From Microbacterium mitrae (GTDB taxonomy: Bacteria; Actinomycetota; Actinomycetes; Actinomycetales; Microbacteriaceae), in assembly GCF_008017445.1 (NCBI RefSeq), contig NZ_VRSW01000001.1, positions 496,001-560,000 on the forward strand: DNA of 64,000 nt, read 5' to 3'. Each line of letters begins with the position of its first letter. Position 1 is the stretch's first letter. The notes under the pieces were generated by a model. The model was not told where the DNA came from. It did not search any database and was given only the letters and a program-made list of their open reading frames with translations. Both the position numbers and the translations under genes were made by a program. Below, one piece after another: positions 49,251 to 58,098 of this stretch.

Positions 49251-50962
49251 TCCAGCCCCTCCGCGTCGCTTACGCCACCAGAAAGCTCCACAAAGCGTTG
49301 CTCCAAGGTGACTCCGCCGCGCACCGCCTCGATCGTGCCTTCGGCGAGAACTTGGCCGGCAACGATCACCGCGAGGCGCGAGCACACGCGTTCCACCAAA
49401 TCCATGCCGTGGCTGGAGAGAATCACCGTGCCGCCATTGTTGACGTAGGCGGTCAAGATGTCGAGGATGACGGTCGATGACACCGGGTCAACAGATTCAA
49501 ACGGCTCGTCGAGAATCAGCACGCGCGGGCTGTGAATGAGCGCGCCAGCCATCATGATCTTCTTCGTCATGCCCGCCGAGTAGTCAGAGACCACACGACC
49601 CAGTGCCTCGGTGAGATCGAAGGCGCGCGCCAAATCTGCCACCCGCTCGTCAACGGTGCGCGCGTGAAGGCCGCGCAATGCACCGAAATAGGAGAGCAGT
49701 TGCTTGCCGGTGAGGCGGTCAAAGGTGCGCAGGCGGTCGGGCAAGACGCCGATCAGTCGCCGAGCTGCCCGCGTATTGTTTCGCGCGTCAACCCCGCACA
49801 CCGTGATGGTGCCCTCATCGGGCTTGAGCAGCCCCGCAATCATCGAGAGCGTTGTGGTCTTGCCTGCACCGTTCGGGCCGACAATGCCATAAAAGCTTCC
49901 CGCCGGAACCGTGAGGTCGATGGCGTCAACCGCATGCTGGCCGCCAAACGATTTGGTCAACCCGCTGACTTGAAGCGCGATGGTCTCGGGCTTCGCTGGC
50001 GCCGCCGGCTGGGGGGCGGCAGCGGGTTGAGGTGACGCTGGCACGAGCGCCGGCGCCGCCGACGTCTCGGCTTCGGGCTTTACCGCGGTGCCAGAAGCGA
50101 CGGAGGTTTCGACTGCGGCCAGCTCGGCGTCGGCGATCGCGGCTTCGGCAATAGCTTCAGCCGCAACGGCCTCGGCTTCTGCTTCGGCAACGACGGCCTC
50201 AGCTTCGGCGACAGAGGCCGCTTCGGCTTCGGCGACCGAGGCGGCTTCCACTGCCAAAGCCTCCGCAGCGACGGCAGAGACGAGCGGAACCGGTGGTTCG
50301 ACGGCGGCGGGGGTGGGCTCTGCCGCGCGTGCGGCTGCGCTCACGATGATGGCGTCATCGACGGCGGGCAGTGCCACCGGCGCGTCAATGCCGCCGAGTG
50401 ACAGGTCGGGGCTGTGATCGATCGCCGGAACGGTGACGAGGTCGGCTGTCACGGGAGCGTTCTGCGCTGCGGTCGCGACCCGCTTCGGAGCGACCTTCGT
50501 CGAGGCGACGCGAGCCGAAACGGATGTCGTGGCCGCCGGCTTACGAGCGGGAGTCTTAGTCGCGGGAGCCTTAGTCGCGGGAGCCTTAGTCGCGGGGGCC
50601 TTGGTCGCGGGGGCCTTGGTAGTCGCAGACTTCGATGCTGCGCCCTTGGTCGCGGCCGGCTTCGTGGTTGCGGTCTTCGACGTGGCCGTGCCGGACTTCG
50701 CTGCAGCGGTCTTGGGCGTGCCCGCCTTACCGGGAGCGGCCTTCGCCTTACCGGGAGCGGCCTTCGCCTTACCCGGTGCGGCCTTCGCCGTCGACGATCG
50801 TGTGGCTGCGGGCTTGACGATCGCGGGCTTCACCGCGTTCGAGGGTGTGACGGCATCTGCCGTCGCGGGCTTTTTCGTCGCTGATTTTGCGGATGTCGAC
50901 TTCTTCGCAGTCTCTTTGGCGACCGGCTTGTGCGACGGCACGTCAGCATCCCCGTGGCTCAT
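49226..50962 (-). CDS. ABC transporter ATPase with a ~330-residue histone-H1-like and Glu/Ala-rich N-terminal extension
   Basis: The C-terminal 240 residues are a complete ABC-2 type ATPase: Walker A GPNGAGKTT (about residue 370), signature YSAGMTKKIMMAGAL, Walker B VLILDEPFESVD and switch His in ILSSHGMDL. Before it lies a long low-complexity region with two parts. The first (residues 1-165) is Lys/Ala/Pro/Thr-rich with exact repeats KAAPGKA (three) and TKAPA (four or five), like a histone H1 or mycobacterial HupB tail. The second (about 200-330) is Glu/Ala/Val-rich. The ATG is well placed and codon use is continuous into the ATPase, with no internal start having a good ribosome site seen. 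Confidence 0.88.
   Translation of the reverse strand: MSHGDADVPSHKPVAKETAKKSTSAKSATKKPATADAVTPSNAVKPAIVKPAATRSSTAKAAPGKAKAAPGKAKAAPGKAGTPKTAAAKSGTATSKTATTKPAATKGAASKSATTKAPATKAPATKAPATKAPATKTPARKPAATTSVSARVASTKVAPKRVATAAQNAPVTADLVTVPAIDHSPDLSLGGIDAPVALPAVDDAIIVSAAARAAEPTPAAVEPPVPLVSAVAAEALAVEAASVAEAEAASVAEAEAVVAEAEAEAVAAEAIAEAAIADAELAAVETSVASGTAVKPEAETSAAPALVPASPQPAAAPQPAAPAKPETIALQVSGLTKSFGGQHAVDAIDLTVPAGSFYGIVGPNGAGKTTTLSMIAGLLKPDEGTITVCGVDARNNTRAARRLIGVLPDRLRTFDRLTGKQLLSYFGALRGLHARTVDERVADLARAFDLTEALGRVVSDYSAGMTKKIMMAGALIHSPRVLILDEPFESVDPVSSTVILDILTAYVNNGGTVILSSHGMDLVERVCSRLAVIVAGQVLAEGTIEAVRGGVTLEQRFVELSGGVSDAEGLEWLHTYSA
50560..50790 (-). repeat. In-frame tandem repeats coding the Lys/Ala/Pro tail
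   Basis: 15-bp units (GGAGCCTTAGTCGCG and variants, about five copies at 50560-50625) encode TKAPA, and 21-bp units (about three copies at 50728-50790) encode KAAPGKA. All units are multiples of three, so copy change keeps the ATPase in frame. Confidence 0.82.
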
Positions 50963-51215
50963 CGTCTCCCCCTGCCGTTGTTAAGCCGCTGTCCCAGCGC
51001 GGCCATACTTCTAATAACCTACCAACGCGCACCCGGGAGTACGAGTCCACACCCCCGGAATTCCGGGCTCCCAGGGGACACTCAGGTGTTACGGTTCCAC
51101 AACGTCAACGGGAATTTTCAGCTTTGTTCACCTCCGCTTCGCTAATCTGTAACAGGCACGAAGGTGTGTCGAGTCGGGTATCCGACAAGTACATCCTCAC
51201 CTAGGAGCATTCGCA

Positions 51216-51908
51216 GTGACTCTTCAAACCGTTATCCTCGCCGCCGGCATGGGTTCGCGCTTGGGCCGTTCCCTGCCCAAGCCGCTGACCGAACTGAGCG
51301 ACGGCCGCAGCATCATGCAGCAGCAGCACGACAACATTCGTGCCGCCTTCGGCACCGACGCCAACATCACGACCGTCGTCGGCTACCGCGCCGAGACGAT
51401 TGTCGAGGCGTTCCCGAAGGTTTCTTACGTTCACAACGAGCGCTACGACCAGACCAACACCTCCAAGAGCCTGCTGCGCGCACTTGCCGCAACCGGCAAG
51501 TCGGGCGTGCTGTGGATGAACGGCGACGTCGTTTTCGATCCGCGTGTTCTTGGCCGCGCCATCGCGCTGATCGAGGCTGACCGTTCGTTCGTGACCGTCA
51601 ACACCTCCAAGGTGAGCGACGAAGAGGTCAAGTACACGGTCACCGCCGAGGGCTACATCAACGAGCTTTCCAAGGTCGTTGTCGGTGGCATCGGCGAGGC
51701 TGTTGGCATCAACTACATTTCGTCGGCAGACAAGAAGGCGTTCATGCGCCAGCTGCAGCGTGTCGATGACCAGGACTACTTCGAGCGCGGTCTCGAACTC
51801 GCTATCGCCGAAGACGGCGTGCGCATTCAGCCGCTCGACATCTCCGACCTGTACGCGGTCGAGGTTGACTTCGCTGAAGACCTGGAACGCGCCAACCTCT
51901 TCGTCTAA
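51216..51908 (+). CDS. Nucleotidyltransferase (sugar- or polyol-phosphate, LicC/GlmU-N-like)
   Basis: A 230-residue NTP-transferase. The nucleotide-binding signature VILAAGMGSRLGRSLPKPLTEL opens the protein, followed by VVGYRAETI, LWMNGDVVFDP (metal Asp, about residue 104) and VEVDFAEDLERANLFV at the end. The short length suggests a cytidylyl- or similar transferase making an activated precursor, plausibly for the surface polymer genes that follow. The GTG start has CTAGGAG upstream. Substrate is inferred from context only. Confidence 0.82.
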   Translation: MTLQTVILAAGMGSRLGRSLPKPLTELSDGRSIMQQQHDNIRAAFGTDANITTVVGYRAETIVEAFPKVSYVHNERYDQTNTSKSLLRALAATGKSGVLWMNGDVVFDPRVLGRAIALIEADRSFVTVNTSKVSDEEVKYTVTAEGYINELSKVVVGGIGEAVGINYISSADKKAFMRQLQRVDDQDYFERGLELAIAEDGVRIQPLDISDLYAVEVDFAEDLERANLFV

Positions 51909-51928
51909 CCCGATCCGCCCGAGTCGTC

Positions 51929-52897
51929 GTGGCTGATCGCGTTCACAAGATTCACTCACTGCCGTCAGATGCGCCCTGGCAGGGCGGTCTGCCGCCGGTC
52001 GGATCTGACGAACACCCACTTCCGGTTCGCATGCTCGACAGGGTTCTGTTTCTCCAGCGCCCTGTTGTGCTTGCGCACCTGCGTAGCATCCGGCTGCGCT
52101 ACCCCGACGCCAGCTCGAGCGAGATCATTACGATCCTCGAGCGGCGCTATCTTGCTGCCGTCACCGGTGGCGGCGCTGCTGTCGGCGCGACCGCCGTGGT
52201 TCCGGCGATCGGAACCGGGGTCACGCTCGCGCTGTCGGGTGCAGAAACGCTGGGCTTTTTGGAGTCCACCACGCTCTTTGCCCAGTCGATCGCAGAGCTT
52301 CACGATATTCCGGTAACCGACCCGGATCGGGCGCGCGCTCTGGTGCTGACCCTCATTCTGGGTTCCGAGGGTACGGCGCTGCTCAACCAGCTTTCTCAGC
52401 AGGCGGGCGGCGCCGGTGCATCGAAACCGGAGTTTTGGGGTGAGCTGCTCACCAAATCGTTGCCGAAGGCGGCGATTGGTCCGACCGTCGATCGGCTGAA
52501 GTCGGCCTTTTTGCATCGGCTCGCCACGCACGGCAGCGCGTCGATTGTCGGCAAGGCGCTGCCTTTCGGCATTGGCGCTGCGGTTGGCGCCGGGGGCAAC
52601 TTCATTTTGGGGCGCCGCGTCGTCACGGGCGCCCGCAAGGCCTTCGGCGCTCCCCCGTCCGCGATTCCTGCGGCGCTGGCACCCCGCGAGGGTGCGAGAA
52701 CGCTCGAAAGCCACGCGTCATCGTTCGTGGTGGGCACCGCACGGTCTGCCGCTCGCGTCGCCAGCGCTGTTTCTGGTTCCGCCCAGGCAGCAGCGGGCCG
52801 CGTATTTTCTCGCAAACGTCGCGCCGCGCATGGGTCCGATGTCACCGGCGCAGACGGAGCGAGCCCGAGCCCGTCCGGCGACGAGGTCGAGCGTTAG
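51929..52897 (+). CDS. Hypothetical protein, EcsC-like in places
   Basis: A 322-residue protein beginning with a GTG. A hydrophobic Gly/Ala segment (VTGGGAAVGATAVVPAIGTGVTLALSGAETLGFLES, about residue 80) and a second (VGKALPFGIGAAVGAGGNFILGRRVV, about 210) flank a helical region. The second and the phrase GSEGTALLNQLS recall EcsC-family proteins. The C terminus is basic and Ser/Ala-rich. It starts 20 bases after the nucleotidyltransferase and ends against the convergent glycerophosphotransferase gene. Function unknown. Confidence 0.7.
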   Translation: MADRVHKIHSLPSDAPWQGGLPPVGSDEHPLPVRMLDRVLFLQRPVVLAHLRSIRLRYPDASSSEIITILERRYLAAVTGGGAAVGATAVVPAIGTGVTLALSGAETLGFLESTTLFAQSIAELHDIPVTDPDRARALVLTLILGSEGTALLNQLSQQAGGAGASKPEFWGELLTKSLPKAAIGPTVDRLKSAFLHRLATHGSASIVGKALPFGIGAAVGAGGNFILGRRVVTGARKAFGAPPSAIPAALAPREGARTLESHASSFVVGTARSAARVASAVSGSAQAAAGRVFSRKRRAAHGSDVTGADGASPSPSGDEVER

Positions 52898-54177
52898 TCG
52901 TCTTCGTCTTCGTCTTCGGAGTCCAGCTCGCTGTCGTCTTCGCCAGATGCTCGAAGGTGCTCATCGTGGCATTCTTGCCAGGTCTGCATGAGCTCGTCGA
53001 TCGCCCCATGGAACGCCGCGGTAGCAGCTCCGGGGCTGGTGTCACCAAAGTAGTGCTGCACCCACAGACCCAGGCGCGCAGTGGAGGTCGGGTCGTTCAG
53101 CACACGATCAACCTCAGCCACGATGTTTGAGGCATCATCAACGGTCAGCCACTCGCAGTCCGAGAGGTAGCCAGACTCATCGATGGCAGCCTTCTCATCG
53201 CGCGGACGCGTAATAAACAGCGGACGACCGGCGGCCAATCGGTCATACACCATGGCAGAAATATCAACGATGGCGACGTCTGCCGCCGCCAGTTGCCACC
53301 CCAGCTCGGGCTTGTTGTCATAGACGTGTTGGGCGGTCGGGTCTGCCGCATTGGCCGCCTCGATCGCCGCGATGATGCGCTTGTTAGCCTCACCGTACGC
53401 GGGATACACCACGCCCGACCGCGGGTGCGGACGGTAGATAACCCGGTGCTTGCCTGTCGCGAGCAGGGCATTCACGATCTTCTCGCCGTGCGAGTGAATG
53501 GAACCATAGTGTGCGGCCGGGCGGTCGCCCTCCCACGTCGGAGCGTAGAGCACAACGGTGCGGGAGTCTGGCGTGTACGGCAGGGTGCCCGAGTAGTAGT
53601 CGGCCTGCGGGCGCCCAATTTCGCGCGTGCGTGCATCGAGGTCGTAGTTCCACAGCACCCGGCTCAGCCGCTCACGAGCCGCCTGCCCGGCAATGAAGGC
53701 GTAGTCATAGGCCTTGTACTGATTCGTGGTCATGTACATCTTGTCGGACTCGCCGTGGTTGATGAACACATGCCAGCGACGCCCGTAACGGAACATCTGA
53801 AAGTTGCGGGTGTTCTGATTGACGTACAGCACGATCTTGATGTCTTGCGATGCCACAAACCGTTCAAGATCTTTCACGGTCGGCACGAATGCCACCGGCA
53901 ACGCATCATCGGCGAGAAGCTCACGGGCGCCGGTTGCCGTACGGGCGAGCACAACGACGGGGTGAGTCTTCGAAAGCTCTTGCAGCGGCTTGTACCACTG
54001 GCGCATTTGGTACATGTTGACGGCACCATCGGCGAAGTACACCGCGATGCGGAACTGCTTGGGTTCGGGCGCCGGACGCGCCGAGAGCGTGCGACGCACA
54101 CTCTGCACAGCCTGCCGTGATGTGAGTGCCTTGCGCAGCAGTGCCATGGCTTTTTGGGCGTCAGAAACAATACTCAC
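52894..54177 (-). CDS. CDP-glycerol glycerophosphotransferase-like protein (teichoic-acid type)
   Basis: A 427-residue TagB/TagF-fold protein. Core phrases: FINHGESDKMY, YDYAFIAGQAARERL, VVLYAPTWEGDRPAAHYGSIHSHGEK (about residue 210), HRVIYRPHPRSG, and DVAIVDISAMVYDRLAAGRPLFITRP matching the conserved DYS-x-M-x-D-x region in relaxed form (DISAMVYD). The C terminus is very acidic (GEDDSELDSEDEDEDD). The family transfers glycerol- or polyol-phosphate units to cell-surface polymers from CDP donors. Acceptor and product are unknown. It converges on the EcsC-like gene by four bases. Confidence 0.82.
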   Translation of the reverse strand: MSIVSDAQKAMALLRKALTSRQAVQSVRRTLSARPAPEPKQFRIAVYFADGAVNMYQMRQWYKPLQELSKTHPVVVLARTATGARELLADDALPVAFVPTVKDLERFVASQDIKIVLYVNQNTRNFQMFRYGRRWHVFINHGESDKMYMTTNQYKAYDYAFIAGQAARERLSRVLWNYDLDARTREIGRPQADYYSGTLPYTPDSRTVVLYAPTWEGDRPAAHYGSIHSHGEKIVNALLATGKHRVIYRPHPRSGVVYPAYGEANKRIIAAIEAANAADPTAQHVYDNKPELGWQLAAADVAIVDISAMVYDRLAAGRPLFITRPRDEKAAIDESGYLSDCEWLTVDDASNIVAEVDRVLNDPTSTARLGLWVQHYFGDTSPGAATAAFHGAIDELMQTWQECHDEHLRASGEDDSELDSEDEDEDD

Positions 54178-54226
54178 CTCCCTAGCCTACCGAGGCCGCC
54201 CAGGTTCAGCATGGCATGATCTTTAC

Positions 54227-55321
54227 GTGCAGTCTGATGACACCGAAACCACCGATCCAAAACGCGCACCTGAGCGTGGTGTCACTTTTGTCATGCCTGT
54301 ACTCAACGAGGCGGCGTACCTCGAAAAGGCCGTAATGTCGGCGCTCGACCAAGAAGTCGATGGCCCGATGGAGCTGATTCTCGCTCTCGGCCCCTCGACG
54401 GATGGAACCACGGAGATCGCGAGAAAGATAGCGGATCGTGATGCGCGGGTGCAGCTGGTTGATAACCCCGAGGCGGATATTCCGAAGGGCTTGAATCTTG
54501 CCATTCAGGCATCGATGTATCCGACCATCGTTCGCGTAGATGCGCACTCGGAGTTGGCGCCCGGCTACACCCGACGCGCCGTCGAAACGCTGGCCCGCAC
54601 CAATGCGGCCAACGTCGGCGGCATCATGCACGCCGAGGGTCGCAAGCCCTTCCAGCGTGCCGTCGCCCGCGCCTACAACTCCCCGCTCGGACTGGGCGGC
54701 GGCGCGTATCACAGCGGCGGCCCCGAGGGCGAGGCGGAGTCCGCTTACCTCGGCGTCATGAAGCGTGAGGCAATCGAACGGGTCGGCCTGTTTGATGAGT
54801 CCATTCGTCGTGGTGAGGACTGGGAGCTCAATCTTCGGCTGCGTCAGGCCGGATACCGCGTGTGGTTTGACCCGCAGCTCTCGGTGACGTACTGGCCGCG
54901 TGAAAGCTGGCTACGTCTTGCCCGCCAGTTTTTCGCCACCGGCACATGGCGTGCTGAACTCGTACGTCGCTTTGGCCGCCGCAACTCTATCCGCTTCTTC
55001 GCGCCGCCCGCCCTGCTCGTGGTGATCGCGCTGGCGATCGTCGTTGGCGCGCTGCAACTGACCGGTGTGCTGAGCGGCGTGTTGTCGGTGATCGCATCGC
55101 TCGTCTACGTCCCACTCGCGCTGTACGCGCTGCTGATTATCGGCATGGCGCTGACCACCAAGGGCGGTGGCAGCACCCTTGCCGACAAGCTGTGGACGAT
55201 CGCCGTGGTTCCGACGATGCACGTTTCTTGGGGGGCCGGCTTTCTGGCGGGCATGGTCCGTGGTGCGGGCGAGACGGTTGACACCTCACGCCTCGACGGA
55301 CGCAACACCCCACTGCCCTAG
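54227..55321 (+). CDS. Family 2 glycosyltransferase with C-terminal membrane segments
   Basis: A 364-residue GT-A enzyme. N-terminal VTFVMPVLNEAAYLEKAVMSALDQ, then the donor-site Asp in TIVRVDAHSELAPGY (DxH in place of DxD, about residue 105), and GVMKREAIERVGLFDESIRRGEDWELNLRLRQAGY. Two to three hydrophobic spans lie near residues 260-330, so it is membrane-bound and cytoplasm-facing, as for cell-wall or exopolysaccharide synthesis. The GTG start has a CATGAT box a few bases upstream, suggesting a leaderless mRNA. It is divergent from the preceding glycerophosphotransferase gene. Confidence 0.88.
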   Translation: MQSDDTETTDPKRAPERGVTFVMPVLNEAAYLEKAVMSALDQEVDGPMELILALGPSTDGTTEIARKIADRDARVQLVDNPEADIPKGLNLAIQASMYPTIVRVDAHSELAPGYTRRAVETLARTNAANVGGIMHAEGRKPFQRAVARAYNSPLGLGGGAYHSGGPEGEAESAYLGVMKREAIERVGLFDESIRRGEDWELNLRLRQAGYRVWFDPQLSVTYWPRESWLRLARQFFATGTWRAELVRRFGRRNSIRFFAPPALLVVIALAIVVGALQLTGVLSGVLSVIASLVYVPLALYALLIIGMALTTKGGGSTLADKLWTIAVVPTMHVSWGAGFLAGMVRGAGETVDTSRLDGRNTPLP

Positions 55322-55371
55322 CCTGCGGCGCGAGCACTGGTTCCGCTATTCAGCGGCGCTATTCGGCAGCG

Positions 55372-56799
55372 CTACGGAGCATCCAACCACTGCTGGTCAA
55401 TCAGGCGGGCAACAACGCGTTCTGCGGCGCGACCATCGTCTCGACTGTTGAACCGCGCCCGCCAGGCCTCATATCGCGCGGCGAACAGGCTCTCGCGCTG
55501 CGGGTTGGCAAGCGCCATGTGCAGGTCAGCCTGGTTTGAGACAACGGGCCCGGGCGCGTGCGCGACGAGGTCAAAATAGAATCCGCGCAGGGCTCCCCGA
55601 TAGTGCTCAATATCGGGAACCAAGAACGACATCGGCTTGCCCGTAACAGAGAAGTCAAACATCACCGACGAATAGTCAGTAATGAGCTCATCAGCGGCGA
55701 GAATCAGGCGCGAGGTGTCTGGAAACGATGTGACATCGATCACGCGTGGGCCGGTCGCATCGCGGCCGGGCAACAGCGTGCGGGAGTGACCGCGCACCAG
55801 CACGACAGCGTCGGCCGTCTTGGCCAGTGCCTCAAGGTCGAGAAAGTCCACCATTTCGGTGCGGTCATCGCGCCACGTCGGCGCGTACAGCAATACACGT
55901 TCCGCCGGCGCAATGCCCAATACCTCGCGCACGGCTTCGGCATTGCCGGAATGCAGGATGTCGTTGCGTGGGTAGCCTTCGGTCCACAGCGCGCCGCGGA
56001 ACCGGTAGGCGGCCTTGAGGATCTTCGCGGCGTACGCGTTTTGCGCAAGTAGGCCGTCCCAGCGCCGCGATTCACGAATCACGGCGACCATGCGCCGCGG
56101 GTCAAAACCGGGGCGGTGCAGCGCCAAGCGCTTGAGGGGCGTACCGTGCCAGGTCTGCAACACTTTTTGCCCTGGCCTGCGGCGAAACGCACGACGCAAC
56201 CAGTCGTTCACAATGAGCAGGCGGGAGGCGCCACGCGCCCGCCACCATTCTGGTGATCCTTCAACGACGGCGACGGCGCCGGGCGGAACCGCGACCGAGA
56301 GGTCGACAACGCTCCAGTACCGCTTGACCTCGGGAAGGCGCTGCGCGATCTCACGATCCAGGGCCAGCGGGTTACAACTCGCGTTTCGGCCGTAGAAGCT
56401 CTCGAAGAACACCGCGTTTTCTAGCGGCGAACCGGTCGCGACATAGCGGCGCTCCAGCGCACCCTGACCCTCGGCAGACTGATACACGGGGTCAACGGGC
56501 GCGGAAATGGTGACGACCCCGTTGGCTGCCCGCACCCGCATCACGGTGAGGTCGGTATCGGCGAGCGAAGCGCCGGTGAGGTCGGCATCGACCTCAATGC
56601 GATACTCGCCGGCGGGCAGCGGTAACACGGCACCACCCCAGCGCGATTGCGTCAGCGCGAAAACCAGCTCCGTGGTTCCGTCGACCTCGCGAATCTCACC
56701 AGCAACCCGTGCCCGGGCTCCCACCAGCGCTGCTTCTCGCGGATGCCCGGGGAGCGCAGAAATGACGAGACTCGTATCGTGAACGAGCATCGAGGTCAT
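55372..56799 (-). CDS. CDP-glycerol glycerophosphotransferase family protein
   Basis: A 475-residue protein with an extra N-terminal beta-rich domain of about 120 residues (TSLVISALPGHPREAALVGARARVAGEIREVDG...), then the transferase domain: VLQTWHGTPLKRLALHRPGFD (about 220), WTEGYPRNDIL, VLLYAPTWRDDRTEMVDFLDLE, VVLVRGHSRTL and ELITDYSSVMFDFSVTGKPMSFLVPD (DYSS-x-x-FD, about 400). These are the standard TagF/TarF-type motifs. The start codon overlaps the end of the next upstream gene by four bases, so they form an operon of two transferases. Confidence 0.9.
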   Translation of the reverse strand: MTSMLVHDTSLVISALPGHPREAALVGARARVAGEIREVDGTTELVFALTQSRWGGAVLPLPAGEYRIEVDADLTGASLADTDLTVMRVRAANGVVTISAPVDPVYQSAEGQGALERRYVATGSPLENAVFFESFYGRNASCNPLALDREIAQRLPEVKRYWSVVDLSVAVPPGAVAVVEGSPEWWRARGASRLLIVNDWLRRAFRRRPGQKVLQTWHGTPLKRLALHRPGFDPRRMVAVIRESRRWDGLLAQNAYAAKILKAAYRFRGALWTEGYPRNDILHSGNAEAVREVLGIAPAERVLLYAPTWRDDRTEMVDFLDLEALAKTADAVVLVRGHSRTLLPGRDATGPRVIDVTSFPDTSRLILAADELITDYSSVMFDFSVTGKPMSFLVPDIEHYRGALRGFYFDLVAHAPGPVVSNQADLHMALANPQRESLFAARYEAWRARFNSRDDGRAAERVVARLIDQQWLDAP

Positions 56800-58055
56800 G
56801 ACGTGCCTTTCCGGGGCGAGAGTGACAATCGCCGTTGAATCTCACGGTACACACGTTGTGCGTTGTTTCCGTCGCGGAAGTCATGAACACGCGAAGAAAG
56901 TTGGGCGGCGCGGTCTCGCCGCTCGGCGAAAACGGCGTCATCGGAGAGCAATGCGCCCAGTTGTGCTGTCGCCTCCGGCCACCCCGTCGCGTAGTCGTCG
57001 CCCGCGACATCGCGGTAGGAACCATAAAAGCCGCGGGTCTTGGCGTACTGCTGCACGTCTGGGGCGAGGTAAACCACCGGCGTCGGCGTCAATCCCACGT
57101 CAAACAGCAGCGACGAATAGTCGGTGATGAGAGCGGTCACCGCCGGCAGCGCCGGGGTGATGTCGCGCACCACGTCAGAACCAACGAGGCGTACCCGGTC
57201 GCCGTCAGGCAGATCGCTCGGGGGCACATACTGCCCGGCTCCCAGGGGGTGAGAGCGCACCAGCAAGACGGCGTCGTTGGCGGTGAGCATCGCGATGATC
57301 GCTTGCCAATCGGGAGTGGTTGGAACGGCGGGGTCGGCGGCGCCATCACGCCACGTGGGCGCATACAGCAGCACGGTTGCCGGCAACTCCCCCACCGCTT
57401 CGGTAAGGATGCCGCGAGCGCGAGCGGTACGCGTTTCGGCGTCACCGACGCTGAGCGGGTCAACCCGAGGCTCACCGGTGACGATGACGCGATCGTCAGC
57501 GAGCGCGAAGGCCGACTCCAGGCGGCCGCGAATGAGTTGCGATGCCGCCGGAATGACGGAGATCTTTGACGTGGTGGAGCGGTAGAGCCACTTCATGAGC
57601 GCACGCAGCACCCGTGAGCCGTTGCCGAAGGGAAGGCGCACCGTCTCGGGTGAGTCCAGGCCGATGCGCTTGAGCGGAATTCCGTGCCACAGCTGCGCGA
57701 TGAAGGCGCCACCATTCGCGTAGCGGTTGACATCGCCGAGCCCGTGGGTCACGACGAGCACGCCGCCGCGCGCGGTCAGCCAGAATCCGCGAATCGAGTG
57801 TTTGCGGGCGGTCGCAATGCCCAGCCGATGCGCGTCGGCCTCATCCCGGTCGTTGTCTACCAGCCAGACGGCATCGACCTCGTCTGCCGCGGCGAGGTTC
57901 CACACCGCGAGCGCACCATCGCCGATGCCGGCACCACAGCCAAAAACCCACTGCTTGCCGCGCGGAATGATCAGCGTCGCGATCCGCCCCAAGCCGTACA
58001 GCGGAATGCGCAGGAGTTTGGCGACGTTTCCTGCCCCAAACGAAAATGATGCCAC
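56796..58055 (-). CDS. CDP-glycerol glycerophosphotransferase family protein
   Basis: A 419-residue transferase: FIAQLWHGIPLKRIGLDSPETV (about residue 118), VIVTGEPRVDPL, VLLYAPTWRDGAADPAV, VLLVRSHPLGAGQY, and ALITDYSSLLFDVGLTPTPVVYLAPD (about 320). The N-terminal part (VAKLLRIPLYGLGRIATLIIPRGKQWVFG) could bind the membrane. The start is GTG. It is upstream of and translationally coupled to the second transferase gene. Together with the third copy and the GT2 it points to a poly(glycosyl)polyol-phosphate type teichoic acid or related glycopolymer. Confidence 0.9.
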   Translation of the reverse strand: MASFSFGAGNVAKLLRIPLYGLGRIATLIIPRGKQWVFGCGAGIGDGALAVWNLAAADEVDAVWLVDNDRDEADAHRLGIATARKHSIRGFWLTARGGVLVVTHGLGDVNRYANGGAFIAQLWHGIPLKRIGLDSPETVRLPFGNGSRVLRALMKWLYRSTTSKISVIPAASQLIRGRLESAFALADDRVIVTGEPRVDPLSVGDAETRTARARGILTEAVGELPATVLLYAPTWRDGAADPAVPTTPDWQAIIAMLTANDAVLLVRSHPLGAGQYVPPSDLPDGDRVRLVGSDVVRDITPALPAVTALITDYSSLLFDVGLTPTPVVYLAPDVQQYAKTRGFYGSYRDVAGDDYATGWPEATAQLGALLSDDAVFAERRDRAAQLSSRVHDFRDGNNAQRVYREIQRRLSLSPRKGTS

Positions 58056-58098
58056 CCCGCGAGCCTATCGCGGGGTGGCATCGGTGACGCGGTGTCGC

